Assembly: GCA_015499995.1 (NCBI GenBank)
Contig: JADNRV010000108.1
Coordinates: forward strand, 62,001 to 126,000
Length of the DNA: 64,000 nucleotides
Direction: 5' to 3'
From: Flammula alnicola
Taxonomy: Eukaryota > Basidiomycota > Agaricomycetes > Agaricales > Strophariaceae
The position numbers and the translations under genes are program-made. The notes beneath the pieces were generated by a model. That model saw only the letters and a list, made by a program, of their open reading frames with translations, searched no databases and had not been told where the DNA came from. Numbering within the stretch: position 1 is the first letter of the stretch; each line of letters starts with the position of its first letter. Of the stretch, positions 1-11,640 are shown one piece after another.

Positions 1-1251
1 ATACCCACAATGGTGTAAGCTAGAGGGACCAATAGCACTGATATCGTGATCGTGTCACTTGTGCCCCGCGGAACATGACATTGATAAAACACGAACCAAA
101 CACTGACATTAAGGATGCAGACGATATTAGCGACTGGAGTGAATGATCAGCAACGTCAATCAAATGATCCATAAATAAGATAGACCCACAATCAAGAGCA
201 GATTGGGACTGCGAAGTAATAGCATCGGCCGCAGGGGGTTGATGAATATGAATCTCTCTTTCCACTTTGGCCCCTCTTCGGATCGCAGTTTGTCGATACC
301 GCGCGCACCAGGTTGACTGGTCTCTGGGAAGAAGAAGTACATAACACAAAATGCGATCAGTCCTACGGCACCCAAGGAGCCTTGCATCGCTCTCCAGGAG
401 TAGTAGTGTGTTGCGGAACCTTCGATGAGCAATGATGAGTACTCGTATTTATAGTAGGCCGCATGACGCCATCATATGACACTTACCTCCTGCAAGCGGG
501 GCTAATGCCGGTCCCAGAAGACATGCCTATGAACACGAAATGAAGCGAAATGAATCTTTGAATAATTGCGGATGCACATACTGCGAAGAATATTCCCATG
601 GCTCTTCCTCGTTCTTCTAGCTTATAGATGTCTCCAATAACACCGGCTCCAAGTACTAAACCTGGCGCTGCTCCAAGAGCCTGTAGAAACCTCCAGAACA
701 GCAGGGAGGGAATATTCGGTGCAGTAGCAACGCCAATAGATCCAAATACGAGAAGAGGGAGAGTGAACGTGTATACTGGCCTACGTCCGTCTATGTGTGT
801 AAATATAAAGAAATGAGATATCAATAGCCGGTATACAGAAGGATGGCTCACAAAATGTGGAATACGATCCACCAACTAAACCTCCAACGGAACCAGCAAA
901 TGCCGATAGACTGACTGCCAAGCTGAAAGGTTCAATCTAAGACTTGATTATAAACGCGGACGTTGATGGAAAAGACCTACTTTACGATAGGCCCTGTTGA
1001 GTTCAGGTCTTTTGCAATTTGCGGAATAGAGGGAGTGAAGGTCCCAGTAACAAATACTGTAGAACGAACGCGTCGTCAGCGAATAGATGGAGGTTTGTAA
1101 GGAATGATTCTCAACACGGTATGAGCCCACAACCAGACACCATCAGGACTATGAGTCTTTTCCTTGCTAGGGAGAAACGCCGGTATACCGCCTCACGATC
1201 CTCCAGGACATCATTTTCGGAGGAGAGGAGAGGGGTTTCTTCTGAAGCCAT
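1..1251 (-). CDS. MFS drug:H+ antiporter-type transporter, 3' end beyond window
   Basis: Proton-coupled efflux transporter of the 12-TM DHA1 group, expected in the plasma or vacuolar membrane. From the ATG at 1251 the protein opens with a short hydrophilic tail (MASEETPLLSSEND), and coding pieces join across at least five short introns. TM1 is split by an intron with donor GTTGAG and joins as GLIPLFVTGTFTPSIP. Next come LAVSLSAFAGSVGGLVGG, the loop 2-3 signature YGRRPVY, then a TM4/TM5 region with the antiporter motif LGPALAPLAGG. The central cytoplasmic loop holds PETSQPGARGIDKLR. The last visible exon reads VLLVPLAYTIVG and runs off the left edge, so roughly the second half is missing. Family assignment is firm from motif order; the substrate cannot be read from sequence. 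Confidence 0.85.
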
Positions 1252-1763
1252 GAGGAAATGTGTAAAAACCTTCGGAAGAGGCTTTATATAGCTCGGTCCG
1301 AAAACATTCGATGTCCCTGGATTTCTGTTTTCGAGTCATCAAGTGATTATCTATTCGGATAAGATTAGATACTCATACGTTGGGTTAGTAATTCATAAGT
1401 AACCACACTGGTATCTGCGGTCAATTGGAGTGGACCATACTTCAGTATATTGTGTCTAATGAGGTCGTCGGCTCTGACGCGGATATGTATCAAGAGATTT
1501 TCAGCATTGCGGTCACCTGCAAATCTCCGAGTCTATGTATTCTTTCAGCTGAGAAGACAAACAAAAGTACATACTGGCAAATATCATGCCGAGCATCGTT
1601 CCGAACTAAGCCGGCACGCCGCGCGTTCTTAATATTATGTACTTACTCGCCAATGTTCATCTCGGAATAGCACAGCTCTGCTCTGCGATCCCCACTTCAA
1701 CGTTCACAAGGTACGTCTCGACTACGCCTATATATCTCATTTGACAATAAGGCTTGAAACTAG
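1252..1763. other. intergenic, divergent 5' flanks
   Basis: About 510 bases between the MFS transporter (leftward) and the PP2C gene (rightward). Short overlapping ORFs here show no family resemblance. It probably holds the two promoters, but no element can be assigned with confidence. Confidence 0.4.
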
Positions 1764-3609
1764 ATGTTGCGGGCGATCGCGATTGCGAAGCCGCGATATG
1801 TGCTCCAACACCATCCACTCAACTTCGTGCGCCGGAAATTTACTACCTCCAGACGAGGCCCTCAAGACAGTGATGAACTCAAGATGTTCACGTATGCCTT
1901 TTGTGCAAGTTGTGGCACCACTTGGCTCCTGCTCCAACTTTTTCCTTCGCTTCTTCCCATGCCATTTGGCAAGCGCAGCACGAATCCTGAGGTTGCAGGT
2001 CCCGTCATGGGCAACAGCTTTGCGACAAGAGTGAAAAAATTCTCTCGATCTGTACACCCGTTGGTGAAAGGTACGCAGAGGGTGGATATAATGGTTCTTC
2101 CACAGTGTGTCGCCTCCCCTACCTCATTCTTTTCGGTTTTCTCAAGCCTGCATCTTTAAGCAACACCCCCAGGGAGGACAACATAAGCATGACTTCAATG
2201 TCGGAATTGAATTTCCATCTATTTGGCATTTACGACGGGTACAATGGTATTTTTACCGTTAAGCCGCTTCCTGAACTGCTTGACATAGTGGTGCAGCAGA
2301 AGCTTAGTGGTCTGTACGCTGGCGGCAATCCTGATCCGCCGAGCGATCTGATTGATTCTGCAATCAAAGAGGCGTTTCAATCTACTGACAAGTATTTCGT
2401 GGACGAAATAACCCGGCTGGCCATGAATTTAGATACCGCGACATACGACGCGATCAGTCGCGGTCCTGGGGACAATACTGTAGTTGAACCAATTCCCAGG
2501 ATAGCTTTGGACACGTTTAGAACCACGTCACTCCCCGAAGCTGTGAGCTTCCTCCGCGCAGTTCAGTCCGGCTCTTGCGCGCTTATGGGAATATATAACA
2601 CTTCGGATCGGTCTTTGCGGGTGGCCTTGACTGGTAATTCGAGTGCCGTTTGGGGAAGGCGAATTCCTGTTCGGACGTCACCCGATATAGGACAAGGAAA
2701 AGGTGAAGGTGGTCATAGCGGAGGAACGTTCAACGGAGCGACGAACGCAGAACAGGCCTACATATACGAGGCCCAGCAGCTGACGGCGGATCAGACCGTG
2801 CTCAACCCCGAGGAAGCGGTGCGCCTGTCTAGATTACACCCCGATGAGCCTGACCTGCTAAAGGACAATCGCCTACTTGGGAGAGGAGTTACACGTGCGT
2901 TCGGCGACGGACCTATGAAGTTGGCGCTCGAGGTGCAACGACGCCTGCATGAAGACTTCCTATGCGACGAACCTCACGACGAGTGCAAGACGCCGCCATA
3001 TCTCACTGCCGAACCTGTAATCACCCATAAGGAAGGGATACAGAAGGGCGACTTCGTGGTTTATGCCTCGGATGGACTATGGGACTGTCTTGGAACTGAG
3101 GAGGTGGTCGGGCTAGTTGGGAAGTGGCTGGAGGAGAATGGAACCAAGGAACACGTCGTGACGGAGGACGGTGACCAAAGGGAGGTGATGCTGCCCAAGC
3201 CACCAGTCGGAGCTCTCCCCGGGCCTGCCGCCGCTATTTCCGGAAGTGCTGTATCGCCCACCACTGATGCGAACAGCCAAACGATGGAGAAATCGTACGC
3301 GCCCTCTGACTTGCCCGTGATGTACCCCGCAGACTATGAGGACAAAACTGTGATGTACAAGCATTGCCGAAAAGAGAAAAGGTTTGTCTGTGAGGATGAT
3401 AATGTAGCGGCGCACTTGGTGCGTAATGCGCTTGGGGGTGCACATACGGAACTAAGAGAGGCCCTACTGCAGAGGCCCTCAGTGACGAAGCTCAGGTGAG
3501 AGTTCAATCTAGGCTTGCACTTTTGGGAAGGCAGATGTGCGAGTTACAGTTTTGCTTATCCTTTATTTTTAGGGATGATATCAGTATCATTGTCGTCTTT
3601 TTTGACTAA
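1764..3609 (+). CDS. PP2C-family protein phosphatase (pyruvate dehydrogenase phosphatase-like), copy 1
   Basis: Model join(1764..2104, 2161..3495, 3573..3609), 570 aa, frame kept at both introns. The N-terminus is rich in Arg and followed by a hydrophobic stretch, as in mitochondrial PDP-type phosphatases. PP2C motifs in order: GIYDGYNG (canonical DGHNG), a long insert with GIYNTSDRSLRVALTGNS, RGVTRAFGDG, FVVYASDGLWD, EDDNVAAHLVRNALGG, and the last exon RDDISIIVVFFD, which supplies the final acidic metal ligand. The first intron sits at the same position and phase as in the paralogue at 35.9-37.7 kb, supporting the start. Oddity: the His of DGH, the general acid in PP2C enzymes, is Tyr here (TAC for CAC), so activity may be reduced or lost. 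Neighbouring duplicated F-box relics suggest repeated local duplication. Confidence 0.85.
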
Positions 3610-3850
3610 AAGGCCATCGCTTTGCTTCCTGCATTCATAACGTCACAATGCCTTGAAGGTAGTGCCGACATCTCGAACCCCCACTCTCACCTATAGAAAG
3701 TTGGACGATATATATCTGGCATCACGATACCAGGATCAGAAACAACTCGTAGGATGACTACGACGCCACCGCTCTATAAATCCCCCCATTCATAAATACA
3801 CTGTTAAATATACCCAATCGCAATATACCTTCTTTCCTGACATCAGTATA
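3610..3850 (+). repeat. PP2C 3' flank, duplicated at 34246-34545 (inverted)
   Basis: The sequence after the PP2C stop matches the reverse complement of 34246-34545 over about 240 bases with small gaps. Shared blocks include AGAAAGTTGGACGATA-like text, GACTACGACGCCA and CTGTTAAATATACCCA. It marks the downstream edge of the duplicated PP2C block. Confidence 0.75.
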
Positions 3851-3889
3851 TGAGATATGTTTCAGCTGCGACCGTACAGTAGTTCACAA

Positions 3890-4990
3890 GGTAGCTGGTG
3901 TCATTCTGAGGACGCGCACGAAAGCTTCGTTGTCGGAGTAATAGCCGTCTATGTGCAGATGGCGCAGAGAACACCCCGAGCGAGGTAAAAATGATACAAT
4001 GGCATCAATTTACATTGGACGCATAAGGCTGCGATAGGAAAAGCTTGTCAGGGCGGGACAAGGCACACAGCTGAGGAGAGGTTGTCGCGCCGACATCGTT
4101 CAGATCATGCCCGACAAAGGAGAACGATTGTAGGGTGGGATGAACGACGATGTCGTGGCTGATCCTTGAGGTCCGAAAACCGCCCGGAATGCACGATGCA
4201 CGATCCCCTGAGCGCGTCGCAGGAGCTCGATGCATTCATCGATGTGGAGCAGTTCAACTGCTTACTTCCAAGTGCACGTGATTGTCCAAACTGAATCGAT
4301 TGTCCAGCTTCCCAGTCGACACTAGATTATCCAAAAACATCAATCAAAATCTACGCAGGATGGTGCTTGAGTGAGAATCACAACCGAAACGTGATACCAG
4401 AGAAGAGGGCAGGATAGATGGAATATCAGCGATGTGAATACTAATCAATTAGTTCGATCATTGGGTAGAACGCAGGCTCCGACTCTTTTGACATGGTGCT
4501 GGAAAAGTCGTAAAAGTAGAGAGGAAATGACAAAGGGAGCTGTCCTGATCGATTGAGCCATTCCTGTGCCAGCTGGGCCCTCTGCGGAATTTTTTGTGGT
4601 AGAGGGTCGATATCGATTTTGGTCCAGAGGTGGGGCGTCGACCAAGCAGTCTGGCGCCATTTGCTGCCGACGGCTCCTAGAGTCAACGGCGCGCGTAGCA
4701 TCGACTTCTTGTACGTTCTTGGTCCAGGATGGCCATCAATTGCAGGGATGGAAAGCGTAAAAATGTGGGAGGCGATTTCTAGAGGAAGTCGGTGGATGAT
4801 CGAATTGTAGCTCTGGTCAACCAATGACTCTGTAGTAGACCGACGCTTGACGTGCGGAAATAAATTGTTCTGCTTTCTCAATTTCCTGATCGATTTCGAG
4901 AAGGCTCATGCACCCGGGAGGGCATGGCTGTCCGCCGGATATTTTGCAGGATAAATATGATCTGTCGCAATTAGATGTCTCCAACTCGGC
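3890..4990 (-). pseudogene. F-box protein pseudogene, paralogue of the 6965-8596 gene
   Basis: Fragments in shifting frames match the intact F-box gene next door in the same order. Around 4960-4880: YLSCK and QPCPPGCMSLLEIDQEIEK. 4881-4441: a 146-codon piece with the F-box core LPLEIASHIFTLSIP, then LTLGAVGSKWRQTAWSTPHLW and LPLSFPLYFYDFSSTM. 4240-3900: remnants of the HPTLQSFSF and MAQRTPRARK-type leucine-rich tail. The frame shifts near 4870, a stop follows IELID at 4441, and the last roughly 475 bases of the parent gene are absent. Its upstream DNA (4990-5180) still resembles the promoter of the intact copy. This is a truncated duplicate with no likely full-length product. Confidence 0.8.
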
Positions 4991-5247
4991 GATGTTGGAG
5001 AATCTTGCCAGTCAGTATCTGAAACAGGCTGAGAAAATGCGAATTAATCCCGTTCACATTGACCAGAGTAAAAAAAAGGTATATAAATTTTTCCAGTTGA
5101 CAATTGGACCGAATGGGAAGCTGGGGCGAGCAAAATTTGAAGGAACAGCCTGTGGTGGAGCGGTGAAATTATGAATCGCAATTGGTCCGCGTGACCGCGT
5201 ACGATGCCGTTTCCTGCCGTCATTCTACTTCTAGTTTGTCTAAAGGC

Positions 5248-6802
5248 ATGGCGTCTCTAAGAGATCTTCCAGTTGAACTCCTATCACTAGTCTTTGGATT
5301 CATTTATTCATCTTGTCGACGCCTACCATCGTACGACTTTCACTCGGTATGCTGGAGCGACTTGGAAAAAGAAGCAATCACCAAATCGGAGGAACCAATT
5401 ACCAAGGAGAAACCAACCACCAAAGAGTTCGAACCTATTGACCCAGAGGACATGCTATGGGACGAGAAGGACGACCCTCGAAGTACGTCCTTATTCCCGT
5501 ACAACGTAGTATGGGTGTGCAAGATGTGGCGGGACATTGTCATACGCTCGCCCGAGTAGTGGTCGCGCATCGTTTTCGACGTGGCAAACGACACCTTGCC
5601 ATTATTGGACGCGTTTTTATGGTCCAAGACACTTCGAATTTCGGTGTTGGTGTTCTCAAGTGCAAACGACGCGACCGAGGACCATAAAAGCCAGGAACAT
5701 CGCCGAACAAGTTACATCATATCACGCCTTCGACCTCACATCGAGCGATGCACGTCAATCGTGTGTGATGTCCAATACGTGTCCTCGCTTCCGTCGCCGA
5801 CCATTGTCTTCACGAGAGAGGCTCATCATCTCCAGGAGTTGATGCTCGAGTGCCACGTGGATGATTTGCGCTACGACCTCGACGATCGAAGCACGACTGA
5901 CATTGAGACAACCAGCGCCGAGACCAACTTTCCAGCACTGAGGAGAATTTCGCTGCATGGACTCGCTTTTATGGAATTATGGACCTTGGGACGCGACTGG
6001 ACCTCCGAACTGAAAATGCACGATGATTCCTTCGCTGTCACTATCTCACATTTTCAGTTCCAGAAGGACCGCGATGGCGTCGACCACGGCAACACTTTCA
6101 CCAATTTCATGGATCTCCTCATGCCCATACGTTTCATGACAAGCACCCGCTTCAAAAACTTCTCCCTGTCATATCGTCTGCGTAGGAAAAAACTCGAATC
6201 TCGCCACAATCTCGACTCGTCGGCCCTATATTTCGACAATGTATCCAGTCAGTTCATCGCAGAATTTTACAGGACCGTTGAGTGCTCGCCGGAATCCATC
6301 CAGTTCTCCCATTGTTCCATTCCTCAGCTCAGTCGAGGATATGACTGTTGGTTCCTAACGCTGGAACATATTTCCGGAACAACAAACACAATCGACGACG
6401 GCAGTTTGTACAATATCCTCTCCGTTTGGGACGGTAGTGCACTATCTGTCGTGTCGTGCGCTTTCTTCGAAATTGCTTGCCTGGATGCTTCGACAAGAAG
6501 AGGGCAAGTTTCCCATTTTTGCGCTTATGTCTCTGTTCGAGATTGTACCAACTTCACGACTGATGCAATGCTCCGACTAGTCGATGCGCGGACCGATCAA
6601 TCCAGAGCTGACCCGGACGTGGATCCAGAGGAAAGGTTCAATAGTCAGGGTGGCTGGAAGACGACCTGCCCCACAGAACGAACAAATCAAATGGTTCCTC
6701 AGAAACGCGAACAAGGTCACTGTTGGCTGGTACACAGAGGATGCTGATGGGAACATCATTCACACTTTGTCCACACCACATAGTAGCCAATCTGTAACGT
6801 AA
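5248..6802 (+). pseudogene. F-box-like LRR protein gene interrupted by an in-frame TAG
   Basis: A single frame from ATG 5248 encodes MASLRDLPVELLSLVFGFIY, a typical F-box opening, then a charged spacer and VVWVCKMWRDIVIRSPE. It stops at TAG 5557-5559 and continues in the same frame as WSRIVFDVANDTLPLLDAFL for almost 390 codons. Basidiomycete F-box proteins of this type read SPELWS here, so one base change (TTG to TAG) explains the stop. Near 6580 the likely C-terminus (GSIVRVAGRRPAPQNEQIKWF, ending 6802) lies in the +1 frame, a second lesion. Without these it would be a protein of about 510 aa with an N-terminal F-box and leucine-rich tail. Both lesions together favour a pseudogene; stop readthrough or sequence error are alternatives. 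It is unlike the F-box paralogues on either side. Confidence 0.65.
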
Positions 6803-6964
6803 ATATTTGAACGCACAATATCATCTGGAATAATATTGTCTTATTTGTCGTCTCGGTTCAAGTAATATCTGTTACAGCTATTCTCGGAATTGTAGCTTTA
6901 ATAAATAATAATGACTCAACTCCTTTTCTGAGTGTGGTCGCGCACTAGGTGAGGCTTTACTATC

Positions 6965-8596
6965 CTAATCGTTATCCTCGGACACGCCGTGAAAAGCCTT
7001 CGAAGCCTTGATTATGTCTAATGCACCGCGTACGCGAACAAACTCGAACTTGATTCCTTCTTTCCGGAGTCGCATGAATTGAAGGAGAGTATCTTTCTTC
7101 ATGTAGATTTCTTCTAGCCTGTCGTCGTCCACTCTCATGGAAAGAAAAGGTAAATGTCGCCGACTGGAATTGTTGGGTGTCGTCGTTGAAGGGGAATGCA
7201 TAGAGCTCGCGGGCAGAGTTTCGGGGTAGTAGAAGGCGAGTATTTTCTCCCATGAAAATTTGAAGGCCCCGGTGTATGTGAATGATCGGAAATCAGGAAG
7301 AAGAGGGTCTTCGACATCTGGGTTATTGCCTTGAATTGCATTCGGTGTTCTGAGAAGCTGCAGGAAAAGATACAAGATTGGCAGACGTGAATACTGCAAT
7401 GACAGGTGTTGCAATGTCGGTGTCGTTTTGAGGAGCCGGACGAAAGATGCTGCATTAGAGGGACAGGCCTCTATACTCAGATGGCGCAGAGAACACCCCG
7501 AGCGAAGTAAAAACGATATAACAGTGTCAGTTAACTTCGCACGTCCACCGTTGTGGTAGGAAAAGCTTGTCAGGCCAGGGCAAGACATACTGCCAAGGAA
7601 AGTTAACCCGAGTTTGTCCAAACCGGGCCCGGAAAAGGACAATGATTGTAGGGGAGGATGAATAATGATGGATTCGGATGTTGTGGCTGTTTTTTGAGAT
7701 CCGATAGATTGCCCCAATCCAAAATGCACCATCTGTCGAGCGCGTCGCAAGAGCTCGATGAATTCATCGATGTCGAGCAGTTCTGCTTCCAGGTGCATGA
7801 CATTGTTCCACTCAATTTTAACGGCATTGAGGGGAACACCCGATAGGACTACCTTCTTCGGGCTGGCCTGTAGATTGTCCATGCTGAATCGATTGTCCTG
7901 GCCCAGCTCGCGCCATGGATCATATGAAAGCTTTAACTGAAGGCTATGCAGGATGGTGCTTGAGTGAGAATCACGACTGAAACGTGATAGCAGAGAATAG
8001 GGAAGCTCAAGGTCGAGGGAGCACCAGCGATGCGAATACTGATTGACGAGTTCGATCAATGGGTAGAACACAGGCTCCGATTGCTCTTTCATGGTGTTGG
8101 GAAAGTCGTAAAAGTAGAGATGAAGCGACAGAGGGAGGTGTCCTGACCGACTGAGCCACTCCTGCGCCAGCTGGCCCCTCTGCGGAAATTTTCCGGGTAG
8201 AAGGTTGATATCGATTTTTGTCCAGAGGTGGGGGGTCGACCAGGCAATCTGGCGCCATTTGCCGCAGACGGCTCCTAGAGTCAACGGCGCGCATAGCATC
8301 GACTTCTCGTACGTTATTGGATGGCCGTCAATAGTAGGGATGGAAAGCGTAAAAATGTGGGAGGCGATTTCAAGAGGAAGTCGGTCAATAATGGAATCAT
8401 GGCTCTGGTTAACCAATGACTTTGTAGACTGACGCTTGATCATCAGTTTGGCAAGAAGTCGCTCTGCTTCGTCAATCTCCTGATCGATGGCGAGAAGGCT
8501 CATGCACGAAGGGCATGGCTGTCCGTCGGATTTTTTGCAGGATAAATATGATTTTTCGCCTCTGTGTAAGTCATTTGATATCTCAAACTCTGCCAT
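6965..8596 (-). CDS. F-box protein with leucine-rich C-terminus, 543 aa
   Basis: Intronless 543-codon frame. A short Cys-bearing N-terminal segment (YLSCKKSDGQPCPSCMSLL) leads into a helix with EAERLLAKLMIKRQ, then the F-box core LPLEIASHIFTLSIP and the following CGKWRQIAWSTPHLWTKI, standard for Agaricomycete F-box proteins. The remainder has irregular leucine-rich repeats (LQSLSFSGPGLDKLG, LRHLSIEACPSN, LQHLSLQYSRLPIL). F-box proteins bind Skp1 and present substrates to SCF ubiquitin ligases; the substrate is unknown. This is the only intact member of a local family that also left relics at 3890-4990 and 35300-35811. The start at 8596 is supported by conserved sequence at the same position in the 35566 relic. 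Confidence 0.85.
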   Translation of the reverse strand: MAEFEISNDLHRGEKSYLSCKKSDGQPCPSCMSLLAIDQEIDEAERLLAKLMIKRQSTKSLVNQSHDSIIDRLPLEIASHIFTLSIPTIDGHPITYEKSMLCAPLTLGAVCGKWRQIAWSTPHLWTKIDINLLPGKFPQRGQLAQEWLSRSGHLPLSLHLYFYDFPNTMKEQSEPVFYPLIELVNQYSHRWCSLDLELPYSLLSRFSRDSHSSTILHSLQLKLSYDPWRELGQDNRFSMDNLQASPKKVVLSGVPLNAVKIEWNNVMHLEAELLDIDEFIELLRRARQMVHFGLGQSIGSQKTATTSESIIIHPPLQSLSFSGPGLDKLGLTFLGSMSCPGLTSFSYHNGGRAKLTDTVISFLLRSGCSLRHLSIEACPSNAASFVRLLKTTPTLQHLSLQYSRLPILYLFLQLLRTPNAIQGNNPDVEDPLLPDFRSFTYTGAFKFSWEKILAFYYPETLPASSMHSPSTTTPNNSSRRHLPFLSMRVDDDRLEEIYMKKDTLLQFMRLRKEGIKFEFVRVRGALDIIKASKAFHGVSEDND

Positions 8597-9042
8597 GTTA
8601 GGATGATGAACTGAGAATCACTGCGGTTTTTTGCCGTATCTGAAACAGCACAGCGCAAATTAGCCATGTTCGCATTGAAGAGGATCAGAATTCGGGGGAT
8701 TCATTTTGAAAGTAACATACTGTTGACAATTAAGATTCAGGAAAGGTCAAATAGAGCAGACTCGCCGGTGGGTTCAGTGACAACCAGAAATTTTTGTCGG
8801 TGCCGAGGCAGAGCTGTGCACCACGTGACCGTGTAACCCTAACTTCACTGACAATGTTCAAGTGCCTCGACTTCAACTTCAACCTCTTCCAAGACCTCTT
8901 CTCCTCTTAATTCCTTTATTGTAGGCGGCGGCACGCCGAAATACCTTAAATTATAGTCTAACGAGGATCTCACAAACTCTTGCCTTATTTCCGACTTTTG
9001 GGCCTTGATCTTGAAAGAAATTGAATAACGGAAGGACCGACC
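8597..9042. promoter_or_regulatory. divergent intergenic region; its 8597-8860 part is present in three copies
   Basis: Separates the leftward F-box gene from the rightward 846-aa gene. The 260 bases next to the F-box start recur upstream of the F-box relic at 35300-35565 with about 80% similarity by eye, and more weakly at 4990-5200. Conserved blocks include GTATCTGAAACAG, GTTGACAATT, AAAGGTCAAAT and the E-box-like CACGTGACC. Conservation of non-coding sequence dates the duplications rather than proving regulation. Confidence 0.6.
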
Positions 9043-11640
9043 ATGTCTATCACTTTAAAGCCACATACCGAAGTTCAACCGGCACCGCCAAGGCCGGCGT
9101 ACGCATCTGGGTGCCTCTCTGGAGATTCTGGTCAATCATTACCCTCGTCTTCTCTTTTGCCAGAAAGAACTTCGGCCTACATAGCGGAGCTGTCGCGGAA
9201 ACAGAACGCTCTTGCTCGGATCGTGCGAGAGGAGCCTCCAACTCCACCTCATTCGCCGCTCGATGTCGATGAGGGTACCCAAGAAGAACGTATTAACGCC
9301 TTGCGCCAACGCGTGCAGGAAGCCTGGGTCAAAGCCGACGGCAACCCCGCAGATGGGAAATGGATTTTCCTTACGCACCTTCTCCGCATGGGTGCGACAA
9401 GCGGGCGGAGAGGACGCTGGATTGGGGCCAGGACGGATGTCAAGCCTCCTGAGGAACTTCCGGGCGAGAACATGGGATGGCTCAATGCGGAAACGGAGTC
9501 TGAGTGGCAAGAGTGGGAGCAGAGAGATCGACAAGAGAGGAATTTGAAAGACAAGGTAGAGAGTTGGAAGAGGAAACTCGAGGCCCAGCAAACGATGAGT
9601 AGTGTTCCGGGATTGGGCTCCGCTCAAGCTGCTGTTGTTTCCCAATCCGCACCGACGAAGTCTCCTACGACGGCCCCCGAGCATCCTGCGAACACTAATG
9701 GCAAGGCTGGCAGCGACAGCGACAAGAATAATGCTCAAACGAAGGTCAAGATCACTGCTGTCAACGCTTCAAATTCTGCCTCTGCCGCTTCCAAAGCCGC
9801 AGCCAAGCCCGCTCCTCCTGCAGCAGCAGTCCTCGTCGCCGATCCATTGAAAGACACAGCTCCCTTCGGTTTCTCCGTCGTGAAGCGTCTTACAACCCAG
9901 AAAAGCGCCACTGGAAAGCCTAATGTGCCTGGAAAGCAGAAGCCTTCTAACAAGAGCTCCGAGCCTGAGCAGGACAATTCTGCTCATGCATCTCAGGCGA
10001 AAAAGCCTACCACAGAAGCCAAGAAAGCCGACAAGCTTAATGTTGTACCTGCCTCGACAAGAAACATGAACATACGACATATAGCTGACCTTACTGAACA
10101 CGTAAGCTACTCGTGTCCCACAAGCCGTTGGTGCACATCTAACCATCTTTTTTGACAGTCATTCCTTCCACCTTCATTTCCCTCTTCTGCCATTGTGACT
10201 TCTACACCCAAAGCCGCTGCGAAACCCTCCAACGCCCAAAAACCCGAATCCATACCCCATGTTGTGCAACCTCCGTTCTCGTCCTCTTTTCTCCCACCAT
10301 TTCCTTCTTCTCCTAAAACCTTGACCGGGCCTGTGCCTTTGTCTTCCTCACCGCGAGTGACGAAAACCTACGGCCGGCATAATAACTCTCTCGAAACCTC
10401 CGCCTCCTTACCTGTGATACCCACCCCCTCTACCCCGACGCGAAACACCCACCACAACCACAACCACAAGCCTACCTCGGCATCTCAAGTACAACTCTCG
10501 ATGAATAATGACGACCATGATATTGCTAACGATACTAATGCGAACAATAAGCGCGAGCGCGGACAGCTTGCGTCGCCTGGAACACCCAATGACGGCGACG
10601 ACAGCAGGGTGTTGAAGAAGGCCCGGACGTTGCCCGCTTTTACATTTACTTCGCCTCGATCTCCTTCGGGGTATTCCCCTCGAAATCGACGGGCTCTTCC
10701 ACAACTGGTCGCCAGGCAGCCTTCCAGCCCACACACGCCTAAAGGTCCTCGTACAGCTGTTCCTCCTGCTGCTGTGATCTCGAGTCCTCCAGGCTTTGCA
10801 CCTGCCCCTGTAACACCCAAGAAACAGGCCCTTCCTACGCTTATGGAGCTCCTGGCGACCTCGAAGAAAGGTAAGACTGCCTCGCCGAAGAAGACGACAA
10901 CGACGACGACAACAGTTAAACCTTCCAGTAAGGGTAAAGAACGACAACAGCCGATCCTGGATGACCAGGACCAAGCAGAGAAGAGGAACCTCCGGCTTCC
11001 CCCATTCTTGTCTTCTGCTGCTGCTGCACCAGCAGTCCCTGTAGCCGAGGACAACGACCACCACGGTGGCGTTGTGGATGCGAGCTTTGACGACATCGTC
11101 GACCACGACAACCCCTACATGCTCGATCCGTACGCCATCAGCGTGCAACACGACCTCGACCTCTCGCCTACAAAGTCTCTTTCGTCTCTCGCCGGCTCGG
11201 ACTCGGAGGACGACATCGAAGAGGAGGAGGAGGGCGGAGACGTTGTGCGAGCTGTCGCGATATTCGGTGGCCTGGCCCCCGGCTTCTCGTTCAAGCCACT
11301 GGCCGCATCCACCCAGCGCGGTCCCTTCATCAGTGGCGCTGGTGCTGGGGCTAACACCAAGAACCCAAGCCAAGACAATCAAAGCCAGGCGACCCCCGAT
11401 AGCTGGGCGAGCGTGTACGCTCCTACTCCAGCTCATGCCTCTGCTCCTCGGCCCCCTCCGTCGTCCAACACTAGCTATCCATATGCGTACAACTCGCAGT
11501 TCGAGTCGGACGTTGCGCGCCAGGTGGATAAGGTGGACAAGCTACTGGAGAAGGACGTCGATTACGAGGGGTGGTTGAAAGATCCTTCGGAGGAGCTGGA
11601 GGGAGGCCAGAACGGGTTGGACGTTGAGGATAGTCCTTGA
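9043..11640 (+). CDS. low-complexity Ser/Pro/Ala-rich protein, 846 aa
   Basis: Model join(9043..10101, 10159..11640), with a clear GTAAGC...ACAG intron in phase 0. No catalytic family is recognised. A more ordered N-terminal part contains NALRQRVQEAWVKADG, WIFLTHLLRMGATSGRRGRW and a charged helix EWQEWEQRDRQERNLKDK. A long disordered middle is full of SP, TP and KK dipeptides with runs such as KKTTTTTTTVKPS, followed by an acidic patch (DSEDDIEEEEEGGD). The C-terminus FESDVARQVDKVDKLLEKDVDYEGWL looks conserved. The composition suggests a nuclear or scaffold protein with many phosphorylation sites, but that is inference only. The reading frame is clean throughout, unlike several neighbours. 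Confidence 0.75.

Noticed and set aside
9139..9738. 199-codon minus-strand ORF
   Set aside because: Antisense shadow of the same gene's first exon.
10408..11436. 342-codon minus-strand ORF
   Set aside because: It is the antisense shadow of the 846-aa gene, with biased composition mirroring its codons and no motif.
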